NCBI RefSeq assembly: GCF_002858925.1
Contig: NZ_PJRS01000006.1
Location: 1-64,000 of the forward strand
From: Caulobacter zeae
GTDB lineage: Bacteria > Pseudomonadota > Alphaproteobacteria > Caulobacterales > Caulobacteraceae
Direction: 5' to 3'
DNA: 64,000 nucleotides
Under the pieces are notes generated by a model that saw only the letters and a program-made list of their open reading frames with translations, made no database searches and was not told the origin of the DNA. Shown here piece by piece: positions 56,758 to 64,000 of the stretch. Made by a program: the position numbers and the translations under genes. How positions within the stretch are numbered: position 1 is the stretch's first letter; each line of letters starts with the position of its first letter.

Positions 56758-57177
56758 ATGTTCGAGGCGCCGTTGTCCGATCCCGCCCAGGCAGGGCCCA
56801 TTCCCGCGCCAGCCGCCCCCGAGGGCGCCGACCTGCTGATCCGCGGCAAGCCGCACGACGAGGCGTTCTGGGACCAGCATCCGGACATCGAGCGCTACAA
56901 GGTGGCGATGAAGGCAGGCCAAGCGCAGGTCGAGGACTGGGAAGTGCTGATCTGGCTCAAGCCGGACCTCAAGGAGGCTTCGGGCCCGGCCGAGCGCGGC
57001 AACTTCCCCAATCGTCCGGCCGACAATGTCTTCGAGGTGCACGCGGCCGAAGACCTTGGGTTTTTCGACCGTCATCCAGAGATAGCCGCCTGGCGCGCCG
57101 ACATCGCCCTCAACGAACACGGCTCTGGCGCGGTCCACAAGGTCGAGGTGTGGATGAAGCCGCCGCCGGCAGGCTGA
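56758..57177 (+). CDS. Hypothetical protein with internal repeat
   Basis: A 139-residue soluble protein with a strong AAGGAG before ATG 56758. Two similar segments, EAFWDQHPDIERYKVAMKAG and LGFFDRHPEIAAWRADIALN, each followed by a Val-Glu-Val/Ile-x-W strand (DWEVLIWLKP, KVEVWMKPP), show an internal duplication. I know no family. It is divergent from the DUF6766 gene and may share its regulation. Confidence 0.65.
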   Translation: MFEAPLSDPAQAGPIPAPAAPEGADLLIRGKPHDEAFWDQHPDIERYKVAMKAGQAQVEDWEVLIWLKPDLKEASGPAERGNFPNRPADNVFEVHAAEDLGFFDRHPEIAAWRADIALNEHGSGAVHKVEVWMKPPPAG

Positions 57178-57346
57178 GGGCTCTCCGCGCGCTCCGATCC
57201 TCGGAAGGACCAGGGCGCCCATGGGCATCGGATCGGGCGCCCGGACGGGGCCCGGCGATGGGGCAGGGCGAGCCCACGAACGCCTCTGTACCGGCTTGTC
57301 GGGTTCGTGCGTGGCCGGTCTGCTCGAACGATCGCTGGGGAGAGGC

Positions 57347-57586
57347 CTAGTTTTCCTGCGCGTCGGGCTGGAGGCCGCGGGCGCCGCCTTTCCACACGAT
57401 CCGTTCATCCTGACCGCGGACGCTGATGTGCAGGCAGATCGTGGTGTGATCGCAAAGGGCGTGGTCGCGAAGGATTTCGGAGACCAGCAGCAAGGCCTGC
57501 CTGATCGCTGCGGACTGGTCGACGGCCTCGACCTTCTCGGTCGTCGTTGCGCCGTCGCTGTCGATGTCGAAGTGAAAGGTGCTCAT
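57347..57586 (-). CDS. DUF6894-like small protein
   Basis: A 79-residue protein starting MSTFHFDIDSDGATTTEKVE, then a helix (QSAAIRQALLLVSEILRDHA) and a strand (TTICLHISVRGQDERIVWKG). This strand-helix-strand layout is that of DUF6894 proteins, small proteins of unknown role common in Caulobacterales and rhizobia. It is monocistronic as far as can be seen. Confidence 0.65.
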   Translation of the reverse strand: MSTFHFDIDSDGATTTEKVEAVDQSAAIRQALLLVSEILRDHALCDHTTICLHISVRGQDERIVWKGGARGLQPDAQEN

Positions 57587-57948
57587 GGCCGCAAGCTCGG
57601 AGCGCTCTGAATGACGCGCGCGGTCTCCCGCGTCAGCCCAGCCCTTGGCCGACGCCTGAAACCGGCGCTATCGCCTCGCCAGCCTTCAGCCCGACGAAGT
57701 CTGGACCAGCGATCAGGGCGCTGGGCGTCAGAGCGGTTGGTGGACAGGGTCATCGAACAGAAATCCTCGATGAATGGAGCGCCTTGACCCTCGGCCGCCG
57801 ACCTGGGCGGGCGGGCGAGACCGGACCTCTCCGTAGCTTGCGCCGCCAGTCGAGTGGCTGGCTCGAGCCGGGTTTGAAAGAAGGCCGTCGCGCGGCCGGG
57901 CGTTCCCCGAAGGCTCCGCGACGATCAATTGATCACGCCGCCCATGCA
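57587..57948. other. Intergenic region with a perfect 12-base palindrome
   Basis: No convincing gene is seen in these 362 bases. It contains GATCAATTGATC at 57923-57934, a perfect palindrome just downstream of the Crp/Fnr gene at 57949. This resembles a Crp/Fnr-type dyad (half-site TTGATC), but no gene starts right next to it, so its role is unclear. Confidence 0.4.
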
Positions 57949-58707
57949 TCACGCCCCGTGCTCGCTGGAGCTCTGCCGCCTGCTGACAGGCCCGTCAGCC
58001 GCGTCGGTCTGGGGCTGAAAGGCTTCTGGATCAAAGTCGCCCAGCGCAGATAGTCGATCCCAATCGAGGATCTGCAGGACGCCGTTCTTGACGACCGCCA
58101 TGTGATCGTCGCGAAGACCACGCAGCACCCTATGGATATGCACGACCGAGAGGCCCAGGGCGTCGGCGATGTCGCCTTGTACCGCCGGCAGGGCGCAACG
58201 GTTGTCCTTGGCCAGGCCCAAGCTCTTCTGGCGCCAATAGATCTCGCAAAAGAGATTGGCCGTGCGGGCCGCCGCAGACCGGCGGCCCAGGCTGATCACG
58301 CGATTGCGCTGCGCCCGCGCCTCGGTCAGCACCGCCCGGCAGAGGGTCGCCAGAAAGCTGGCGTGATCGCGCAGCATGGCCCGAAGCTCCAGCGGGCTCA
58401 GTTTGCGCACTTCACAAGACGCCAGCGCCCGCACCTCGTAATCGCTTTCTACGAAGAGGCCGGCCAGGTCGATCAGGTCGCCGGGGGTGGCAACGCTGAA
58501 AATCTGGCGACCGCCGTCGCTCAAGACCGTTTGCTTAATGGCCAACCCGCGCGCCAGGAGCCGCAGGCAAGAGCGTTCGCCGGCCGCCATGATGAGATCG
58601 CCAGATTCGAACGTCTCCGACGTCAGCGCGCACGTCGACAGGCGCTCGCGCACGCCCTCGCGCAAAGGCCCGAACCGGTCGAGACTGGCGATCAAAAGGC
58701 GGTTCAA
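57949..58707 (-). CDS. Crp/Fnr-family transcriptional regulator
   Basis: A 252-residue regulator: N-terminal cyclic-nucleotide-binding-like beta-roll (SETFESGDLIMAAGERSCLR, IFSVATPGDLIDLAGLFVES) and a winged HTH (PAVQGDIADALGLSVVHIHR, near residues 175-200). There are no clustered N-terminal cysteines for an Fe-S centre. The start is a TTG that overlaps the stop of the small upstream gene (TTGA), so its translation is coupled. It is most like the regulator at 59035-59769, which is divergent from this unit. Confidence 0.88.
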   Translation of the reverse strand: MNRLLIASLDRFGPLREGVRERLSTCALTSETFESGDLIMAAGERSCLRLLARGLAIKQTVLSDGGRQIFSVATPGDLIDLAGLFVESDYEVRALASCEVRKLSPLELRAMLRDHASFLATLCRAVLTEARAQRNRVISLGRRSAAARTANLFCEIYWRQKSLGLAKDNRCALPAVQGDIADALGLSVVHIHRVLRGLRDDHMAVVKNGVLQILDWDRLSALGDFDPEAFQPQTDAADGPVSRRQSSSEHGA

Positions 58708-58937
58708 GATGGCGAATCCGCTGGGGCGCGCGCAATGACGGCGATCCGAATGTCATCGCGCCAGACCTCGATCTCGTCACAACTGCGGTGCTCGGCCAGC
58801 AGGGCGTTGGCCCGCTGCACGGGGTCGATCGTCTCGATGTCCAGGTCGACGAACGTTGTCCTGCAATCGTCTGTGACGCCAATAAAGATGAGCGGACTGA
58901 GCAAGGAATCCTCCAGGCGCAGGGATTCTAGGCCCAT
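58704..58937 (-). CDS. Small hypothetical protein coupled to a Crp/Fnr gene
   Basis: A 77-residue protein with a central strand-helix pattern (TTFVDLDIETIDPVQRANAL, DEIEVWRDDIRIAVIAR). No family is known to me. The ATG at 58937 has a weak ribosome site. Its stop overlaps the TTG start of the regulator gene. Such small proteins next to Crp/Fnr genes recur in this window's relatives, and it may modulate the regulator, but there is no direct evidence. Confidence 0.55.
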   Translation of the reverse strand: MGLESLRLEDSLLSPLIFIGVTDDCRTTFVDLDIETIDPVQRANALLAEHRSCDEIEVWRDDIRIAVIARAPADSPS

Positions 58938-59034
58938 CGCCGCAGGTCCGCGTTGATCTAGGTTATCGGCCAGAACGTTTGACGGCCTAAAATGCGTCGT
59001 CCTTGAAGGGAGAGGGGAGGTCCCCCAACTCGCC

Positions 59035-59769
59035 ATGTCGCAAGCCCCCATGATCACGCCGCTCATCGAAAAGATGGCCAGGCGCGACGTCATCACTCCG
59101 ATCGAGCGCGAGGCGCTGGCCAATCTCCTGGGGGCGACGCGGCGGGTCGCCGCCGGCAAGGCGCTGGTGGAGCCCGGCGACCGGCCCAATTTCAGCACCT
59201 TCGTGGTCAGCGGCTTTTGCGCCCGCTTTACGCTGACGCCGACCGGCGGGCGCCAGCTCACCCAGATCAATATCGGCGGCGACTTCGTGGACCTGCACAG
59301 CCTTCTGATGCGGCAGATGGACCACGGCGTCGTGGCCTTGGCCGACTGCGTCGTCGCGCCGGCCGCCCACGAGGACCTGCGACGCCTCACCCAACAGCAT
59401 CCCCACCTGACGCGGTTGCTATGGCTGGAGACGGTGGTCGATGCGGCCATCCACAGGCAGTGGCTGGTGGCGCTTGGCCAACAGAACGCGGCCAGCCGCC
59501 TGGCGCACCTGATCTGCGAGCTCTATCTGCGGCTCGAAGCGGGGGGCATCGCGTCGGATTTGAGGTTTTCTCTGCCCATGACCCAGGTCGACCTTGGTGA
59601 CGTGCTGGGTCTTACCCAGGTGCACGTCAATCGCGTGCTGATGGACCTGCGTCGCCAGGGGCTCCTGGACTGGAAGGCGGGTCACGTGACCGTCAACGAC
59701 TGGGAGGCCCTGGCGCGGCTTGGCCAGTTCGACCCAGCCTATCTGCGCCTTCAGAACGATCCCGTCTAA
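59035..59769 (+). CDS. Crp/Fnr-family transcriptional regulator
   Basis: A 244-residue regulator with the beta-roll (STFVVSGFCARFTLTPTGGR, QINIGGDFVDLHSLLM) and a C-terminal winged HTH (MTQVDLGDVLGLTQVHVNRV, near residues 182-202). It resembles the paralogue at 57949-58707, and the pair is divergent around a ~100-base region. AGGGGAGG precedes the ATG. The ligand is unknown. A CTAGGTTAT element (58958-58966) lies upstream. Confidence 0.88.
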   Translation: MSQAPMITPLIEKMARRDVITPIEREALANLLGATRRVAAGKALVEPGDRPNFSTFVVSGFCARFTLTPTGGRQLTQINIGGDFVDLHSLLMRQMDHGVVALADCVVAPAAHEDLRRLTQQHPHLTRLLWLETVVDAAIHRQWLVALGQQNAASRLAHLICELYLRLEAGGIASDLRFSLPMTQVDLGDVLGLTQVHVNRVLMDLRRQGLLDWKAGHVTVNDWEALARLGQFDPAYLRLQNDPV

Positions 59770-59883
59770 TCGCCGCGGCCATGAGGGTTGTGTGACCAAG
59801 GCTTGCGGCCCCCGATAATTATCAGGTCGCTGGGAAGCCAAAAGCGAGCCTGACAATCAGCCTTCCAGCTCACGATCAGCGCC

Positions 59884-60144
59884 TCAGGCCGCACGGGAGG
59901 GCGTGCTGATCGTGGGCGCCGCGGCGGGAGCGCGCGATCGGAGGATGGCGTGGATGATCAGCGCGGCGGCGTGCTTTCGGCTTTGGGCCAGGCCCTGCGC
60001 GCGCGTTCGTCCGTCACGCTCGAAGGTCCGCCAAAGCCATTGGCCTTGGCTAGGCGAGATCGTGAAACGGAAGATCGCATCGTCCGCGCCGATCCCGGCC
60101 TGCCCGACCACCGCCGACTGGACGCAGGACCCCGGCGCGGTCAT
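59884..60144 (-). CDS. Small hypothetical protein of the iron-redox operon
   Basis: An 86-residue protein with a strand-helix core: FRFTISPSQGQWLWRTFERD, then a helix SRKHAAALIIHAILRSR. ATG 60144 overlaps the stop of the preceding gene (ATGA). The family is unknown; the pattern resembles other small Caulobacterales proteins with a WLWR motif. It is the last gene of a three-gene unit. Confidence 0.6.
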   Translation of the reverse strand: MTAPGSCVQSAVVGQAGIGADDAIFRFTISPSQGQWLWRTFERDGRTRAQGLAQSRKHAAALIIHAILRSRAPAAAPTISTPSRAA

Positions 60145-60377
60145 GCCGGCGCGCCCAGCGGATAGGCAAAGCCGTCCGGATTCTGACGCCAGGCCTGGGG
60201 GCTTGGCGCATCTCGCACATGAACCTTGATCCTGGCCGGTCGGGGCCAGAGGCGCGCCAGGCGCCTGGCCTCTGCAATCGCACGCCGGCGCGCAGGGAAG
60301 AACAGAACCTCGCCAGTATCGGCGATCTTCACGCACCACCCGCCATCGTAGGGCAGGACATCGAAGAGGGTCGTCAT
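60141..60377 (-). CDS. DUF2188-like small protein
   Basis: A 78-residue protein starting MTTLFDVLPYDGGWCVKIAD. Strand pairs (GWCVKI, EVLFFP) are followed by a helix (RRAIAEARRLARLWP) and a strand (ARIKVHVRD), the layout of DUF2188. The function is unknown. It lies 5 bases after the iron-containing oxygenase gene and overlaps the next gene by 4 bases, so the three are one operon. Confidence 0.65.
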   Translation of the reverse strand: MTTLFDVLPYDGGWCVKIADTGEVLFFPARRRAIAEARRLARLWPRPARIKVHVRDAPSPQAWRQNPDGFAYPLGAPA

Positions 60378-60382
60378 GGCGA

Positions 60383-61315
60383 TCACTCGGCCGCGTAGAC
60401 CAATGGGCGGGCGTGGGCCCAAAGATGGGCGCGATAGGTCTCAAAGCACTGCTCACCGCAGATCAGACGCATCACCGCGCCTTCGGCGATGTACCGGGCG
60501 CGCATGGGATCCTCCGCCACGAGCGGGAGCAGGGCCTCGGTGTTCCAGGCCTTGGAGTGCTCCACATCCAGATGGGCGTGAAGCGCGAAGTACTTTCGGG
60601 CTTCTGGCGAGACGCCGACACGCTTGAGACCAGCATCGACGCAGGTCACCCGGCCGGGCGCAGTCAGTTCGACCACGCCCAAAGCGCCGACCGAGTGCCA
60701 CGCGTAGCGGCGCGTGGTGGCGAAAGCCGTCATCGTGTTGGCCAGGCAAAGCGATTGCCACAGGGTGGTGTCGATGGTCGGTGTCAGGCCCAGGGTCGCG
60801 GTCGTTCGCGAGAGCATCGGGCCGTGCATGCCCTTGGCGCTGCCGCGACCCATCTCGTCCCAGTAGTTGCGGGCCAGTTCCAGCTTGGCGCGGTCGGGAA
60901 TCTTGACCTGGGTCAAGGCGACCAGATCGTCGAAACCGGCCTCGCCGGCCGCCTCCTGGGTCAGGAACCATTTGATGTCCTCGAGGCTGGCCGCGTCCTG
61001 CAGCCAGTCGAACAATGGGTCCCATTGGCCGGGACCATGGTCCTTGAGCGCCTCGAACCAGGACACGAAGGCTTCGGCCTCCTGCGGGACCGTCTCGACC
61101 AGCGGCGCGACGTGGGCGCGGAAGGCTTCGATGAACTCGCCCTCCACCTCCTTCATGAGGCGCTCTCGCGCGATCGCATGGCGCCAATCAGCGCTCGGGG
61201 CCTCGGGCGACAGACGATAGTGGTTCCAGTGCGCCAGGCCCTTGTGCAGGGCGTCGGCGTCAGGAAATTGCGGGCTGAAGGCGCCAAGGCGCGAGAGGCG
61301 ATCGCCACCAAACAT
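60383..61315 (-). CDS. Iron-containing redox enzyme (heme-oxygenase-like fold)
   Basis: A 310-residue all-helical protein of the heme-oxygenase-like di-iron family. Candidate metal residues are in FIEAFRAHVAPLVE, QEAAGEAGFDD, KYFALHAHLDVEHSKAW (His-x-His-x-x-x-Glu-His) and a C-terminal ICGEQCFETYRAHLW. Related enzymes oxidise small amine or fatty substrates, but no substrate is indicated here. ATG 61315 follows GGAG; an ATG at 61369 is also possible and also has a ribosome site. It is first in a three-gene operon with an exact EcfG-type promoter. Confidence 0.82.
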   Translation of the reverse strand: MFGGDRLSRLGAFSPQFPDADALHKGLAHWNHYRLSPEAPSADWRHAIARERLMKEVEGEFIEAFRAHVAPLVETVPQEAEAFVSWFEALKDHGPGQWDPLFDWLQDAASLEDIKWFLTQEAAGEAGFDDLVALTQVKIPDRAKLELARNYWDEMGRGSAKGMHGPMLSRTTATLGLTPTIDTTLWQSLCLANTMTAFATTRRYAWHSVGALGVVELTAPGRVTCVDAGLKRVGVSPEARKYFALHAHLDVEHSKAWNTEALLPLVAEDPMRARYIAEGAVMRLICGEQCFETYRAHLWAHARPLVYAAE

Positions 61316-61422
61316 GGTTTGCACTCCGATCGGGCGGGAGCCGGTTGGGCGTGAATGCAGATTGCGCATCCTTACCGTCTCCCGCGGTTGCACTGGCCGC
61401 GTCACCGGCGGCGAGCAGCACA

Positions 61423-61447
61423 AACGAGAGGTCCAAGCGCGCGTTCC
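61423..61447 (-). promoter_or_regulatory. EcfG-type promoter of the iron-redox operon
   Basis: On the minus strand: GGAAC (61447-61443), 16 bases, CGTT (61426-61423). It is exact and lies 108 bases from the start at 61315 or 54 bases from the alternative start at 61369. Confidence 0.6.
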
Positions 61448-61566
61448 AATGTCGGATGGCCGGCTCAGCGACTGAGCCTCGCGAAACGGCCTTTTTCCTT
61501 GGCGGCGCGAGGGTTCATCGGGCGGCTGTCATTTGATGGGCGCGATACGCCTGGACCTTCGCCTTC

Positions 61567-61591
61567 GGAACAACGGCGACGGCGGGCGGTT
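61567..61591 (+). promoter_or_regulatory. EcfG-type promoter of the SRPBCC-ADH-SDR operon
   Basis: GGAAC (61567-61571), 16 bases, GGTT (61588-61591), with one mismatch in the -10. It lies 27 bases before the SRPBCC start and is divergent from the site at 61423-61447. Confidence 0.5.
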
Positions 61592-61617
61592 GATCCGCCG
61601 AACCCAGGAGATCGAGG

Positions 61618-62205
61618 ATGTCCGAAGAGACCATCGGCCGCGCGCTGCAAAGCGACGCGCCGCTGACCGCCGCCGTGCACCAGCGCGACATCGCCCACGA
61701 GGTCGCCGAGGAGCGCGGCTGGCGCCAGGCCGCCTTGGTGGGGCGCACCGTCACCATCAATCGGCCGCGCGCCGAGCTCTATGCGTTCTGGCGCGATTTT
61801 CGAAACCTGGCGCGCTTCATGGAGAACGTCGAAAGCATCACGCCCAGCGACGCTCGCCGCTGGCGCTGGGTGGTCAAGGCGCCGGCGGGTAGGACCGTGG
61901 CGTGGGAAAGCGTCCTCACCGACGAGGTCGACAACGAGCTTCTGGCCTGGGAGTCGGTTGAAGGCGCCGACATCAAGAACTTCGGGCGGGTGGAGTTTCG
62001 CGATGGTCCCCCCGGACGCGGCACCGAGGTGACCGCCACCATCGTCTACGAGCCGCCGGGGGGAGACCTTGGCAAGCTGATCGCCAAGCTGTTCCAGAAA
62101 GAGCCCAAGATCCAGGCGCGCCGAGAGCTGCGCCGTTTCAAGCAGTTGATGGAGACGGGCGAGATCTCCACCGCGAAGACCTCCAACGCCGCGCCGCAAG
62201 GCTGA
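61618..62205 (+). CDS. SRPBCC (polyketide cyclase/START-like) family protein
   Basis: A 195-residue soluble protein. After ~40 N-terminal residues it has the SRPBCC helix-grip fold as seen in membrane-less cyclase/dehydrase-type proteins: [47 protein letters not shown], and a C-terminal helix ([20 protein letters not shown]). Such proteins bind hydrophobic ligands in a cavity; the ligand is unknown. It is the first gene of a unit with an alcohol dehydrogenase and an SDR gene, behind a stress-type promoter. Confidence 0.87.
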   Translation: MSEETIGRALQSDAPLTAAVHQRDIAHEVAEERGWRQAALVGRTVTINRPRAELYAFWRDFRNLARFMENVESITPSDARRWRWVVKAPAGRTVAWESVLTDEVDNELLAWESVEGADIKNFGRVEFRDGPPGRGTEVTATIVYEPPGGDLGKLIAKLFQKEPKIQARRELRRFKQLMETGEISTAKTSNAAPQG

Positions 62206-62231
62206 CCCCAACCCAATTGATGGAGCCGCCG

Positions 62232-63422
62232 ATGCGCGCTTTGACCTGGCACGGCAAACACGACGTGCGGATGGACACCGTTCCAGACCCCAAGATCGTC
62301 AATCCCCGCGATGCGATCATCAAGATCACCTCGACCGCGATCTGCGGCTCTGATCTTCACCTTTACGACAGCATGATCCCTTCCATGGAGCGCGGGGACA
62401 TCCTGGGCCATGAGTTCATGGGCGAGGTCGTCGAGACCGGCCCCGGCTCGACCTTGCAGAAGGGCCAGCGCGTCGTGGTTCCGTTCGTGATCGCCTGCGG
62501 CAAATGCTTCCATTGCGAGAAGCAGCAGTTTTCCGGATGCGAGAACTCCAACCCCGCCGAAACCCAGGATCTGGGCGAGATCGCCTATGGCACGGCGATG
62601 ACGGGCCTGTTCGGCTATTCGCACATGACCGGCGGCTATGCCGGCGGCCAGGCCGAATATGTACGCGTGCCCTATAGCGACGTCGGTCCCATCGTCATTC
62701 CCGACGGGCTCGAAGACGACAAGGTGCTGTTCCTGTCGGACATCCTGCCTACCGGCTGGATGGCGGCTGAGAACTGTCAGATCGAGCCGGGCGATACCGT
62801 GGCGGTCTGGGGCTGCGGGCCCGTTGGTCTGTTCGCGGTCCAGAGCGCGCTGATCCAGGGCGCGCACAAGGTGATCGCGATCGACCACCACCCGCACCGC
62901 CTGGAGTTGGCCAGGTCGATGGGCGCGCAGGTGATCAACTATCACGACGTCAAGGTCCGCGAGGCTCTGATGGCTATGACCGGGGGCATCGGCCCCGACG
63001 CCTGCATCGACGCGGTGGGGATGGAGAGCCATGGTTTCTCGATCGACAATGTCGTGGACGCGGTGAAAGTGGCCACGCGGATCGGCACCGACCGAGCCCA
63101 TGTCCTGCGTGAGGTGCTGATGGCCTGCCGCACCGGCGGGCGGGTCTCGATCCCCGGCGTCTACGGCGGCATGGGCGACAAGATCCCGATCGGCGCCCTG
63201 ATGGAGAAGGGCCTGCAGATCCGCACTGGCCAGACCCACGTCCACAAGTACCTGCGGCCGCTTCTCGACCTGATCGGCGAGGGGGTCATCGACACCACCT
63301 TCCTGATCAGCCACCGCCTGCCGCTGGAGAGCGCTCCTGACGGCTACAAGATGTTCAAGGAAAACCAGAACGAGGTGACCAAGGTCGTCCTCAAGCCCGA
63401 CTGGCAGAAGGAAGCCGCCTGA
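62232..63422 (+). CDS. Zinc-dependent alcohol dehydrogenase (MDR family)
   Basis: A 396-residue medium-chain dehydrogenase. Catalytic zinc ligands are Cys38 ([11 protein letters not shown]) and His60-Glu61 ([10 protein letters not shown]); structural zinc cysteines are 89, 92, 95 and 103 ([16 protein letters not shown]). The NAD site is [17 protein letters not shown]. The long insertion and overall pattern are those of glutathione-independent formaldehyde-dehydrogenase-like enzymes, but the substrate is not certain. ATG 62232 is chosen because GGAG lies six bases upstream. Its stop shares a base with the SDR start. Confidence 0.92.
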   Translation: MRALTWHGKHDVRMDTVPDPKIVNPRDAIIKITSTAICGSDLHLYDSMIPSMERGDILGHEFMGEVVETGPGSTLQKGQRVVVPFVIACGKCFHCEKQQFSGCENSNPAETQDLGEIAYGTAMTGLFGYSHMTGGYAGGQAEYVRVPYSDVGPIVIPDGLEDDKVLFLSDILPTGWMAAENCQIEPGDTVAVWGCGPVGLFAVQSALIQGAHKVIAIDHHPHRLELARSMGAQVINYHDVKVREALMAMTGGIGPDACIDAVGMESHGFSIDNVVDAVKVATRIGTDRAHVLREVLMACRTGGRVSIPGVYGGMGDKIPIGALMEKGLQIRTGQTHVHKYLRPLLDLIGEGVIDTTFLISHRLPLESAPDGYKMFKENQNEVTKVVLKPDWQKEAA

Positions 63423-64000
63423 TGATCGAGGAACAACGCCCCCTGGCCGTGGTTACCGGCGCCTCGTCGGGCATCGGCTACGAACTGGCCAAGTTGGCGG
63501 CTGAAGACGGTTACGACCTGGTGATCGTTGCCGACGAACCGTCCATCGTGGAGGCCCATGCCGGTCTCGAACAGCACGGCACGCGGGTCCAATCCCTGCA
63601 GGTGGACCTGTCGACCACGCAAGGCGTCGACCAACTGGTGGACCTGATCGGCGATCGCTCCGTGGACGCCCTGATGGCCAACGCCGGCCGAGGCCTGGGT
63701 CACGGCTTCCTTGACCAGGACTGGGACGAGGCCCGGTTCGTGATCGACACCAACATCACCGGTACGGTCTATCTGATCCAGCAGGTGGCCAGGGACATGC
63801 GCGATCGCGACCGCGGGCGGATCCTGATCACCGGCTCGATCGCCGGCCTGATGCCAGGCTCGTTCCAAGCCGTCTACAACGGCACCAAAGCGTTCCTCGA
63901 CAGCTTCGCCTGGGCGTTGCGTAACGAGCTCAAGGACACCGGCGTCTCGGTCAGCTGCCTGATGCCGGGTCCGACCGACACCGAGTTTTTCGACCGTGCC
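63422..64000 (+). CDS. Short-chain dehydrogenase/reductase, 3' end beyond window
   Basis: The first 193 residues of an SDR enzyme; the gene runs off the window end. It starts at the ATG overlapping the dehydrogenase stop (TGATG). The cofactor loop is TGASSGIGYELA (from residue 12), then LMANAGRGLG, catalytic Ser in ITGSIAGLMP, and the Tyr-x-x-x-Lys pair in VYNGTKAFLDSF, with MPGPTDTEFF downstream. It would use NAD(P)H to reduce or oxidise a carbonyl or alcohol, perhaps the product of the preceding dehydrogenase. Confidence 0.93.
   Translation, partial: MIEEQRPLAVVTGASSGIGYELAKLAAEDGYDLVIVADEPSIVEAHAGLEQHGTRVQSLQVDLSTTQGVDQLVDLIGDRSVDALMANAGRGLGHGFLDQDWDEARFVIDTNITGTVYLIQQVARDMRDRDRGRILITGSIAGLMPGSFQAVYNGTKAFLDSFAWALRNELKDTGVSVSCLMPGPTDTEFFDRA

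Noticed and set aside
57728..57952. Minus-strand frame of 74 codons after the Crp/Fnr gene
   Set aside because: It has no ribosome site, and its composition is that of random GC-rich DNA.
59814..59823. GATAATTATC palindrome after the third Crp/Fnr gene
   Set aside because: It lies between two converging genes, not upstream of either, so a role as operator is unlikely.

Overview
The window looks like chromosomal DNA of a high-GC alphaproteobacterium, most likely a Caulobacter or close Caulobacterales relative. This is inferred from the strong G/C third-position bias, two HWE-family histidine kinases, PAS-type soluble chemoreceptors, and a set of GGAAC-N16/17-CGTT promoters like those of the alphaproteobacterial EcfG/SigT general stress sigma factor. 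No rRNA, tRNA or CRISPR array was seen.

Region 1 (1-7.6 kb) is a patchwork. It opens with the end of a conjugation module (3' end of trbI, then a DUF2274 gene) meeting an XRE regulator tail to tail. Exonuclease III, a DUF3606 gene and a small conserved gene follow. About 1.1 kb (2857-3941) then holds decayed pieces: a short ku fragment, a KTSC-like piece and a frameshifted receiver domain. A PAS-PAS chemoreceptor, a complete IS3-family element with a 4-bp target duplication, and truncated IS481 and XRE genes complete it.

Region 2 (7.6-22 kb) is signalling. It has a KdpD/KdpE-like two-component pair without kdpABC, a Pal-like lipoprotein, an XRE regulator, a transmembrane chemoreceptor with a clear terminator, a GAF/PAS HWE kinase, NhaA, and a GAF-PAS hybrid kinase. 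The hybrid kinase is followed, in the same frame after one TGA, by a helical protein carrying a PD-(D/E)XK nuclease-like domain. This last pair is the best candidate for an undescribed system.

Region 3 (22-35 kb) is a glycogen/trehalose cluster: glgB-glgX-treZ-malQ-treY on the minus strand, joined throughout by 4-base ATGA overlaps, with glgA divergent. Together they can make, branch, debranch and convert glycogen to trehalose. glgC and glgP are not in the window.

Region 4 (35-64 kb) is a stress-survival island: three Crp/Fnr regulators, a stress FMN-binding protein, an Mfd, DUF1206/DUF2252, a thioredoxin-reductase-like flavoprotein, DUF4142/DUF3597, bacterial NHEJ (LigD, Ku and a companion protein), KatE catalase, hemerythrin, a second HWE kinase, an iron-redox operon, and an SRPBCC-alcohol dehydrogenase-SDR operon. 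Six transcription units carry GGAAC-N16/17-(C/G)GTT promoters. PPOX, glgA and both HWE kinases carry near matches. This suggests one general stress regulon covering DNA repair, peroxide defence, membrane and envelope proteins, and trehalose/glycogen metabolism.
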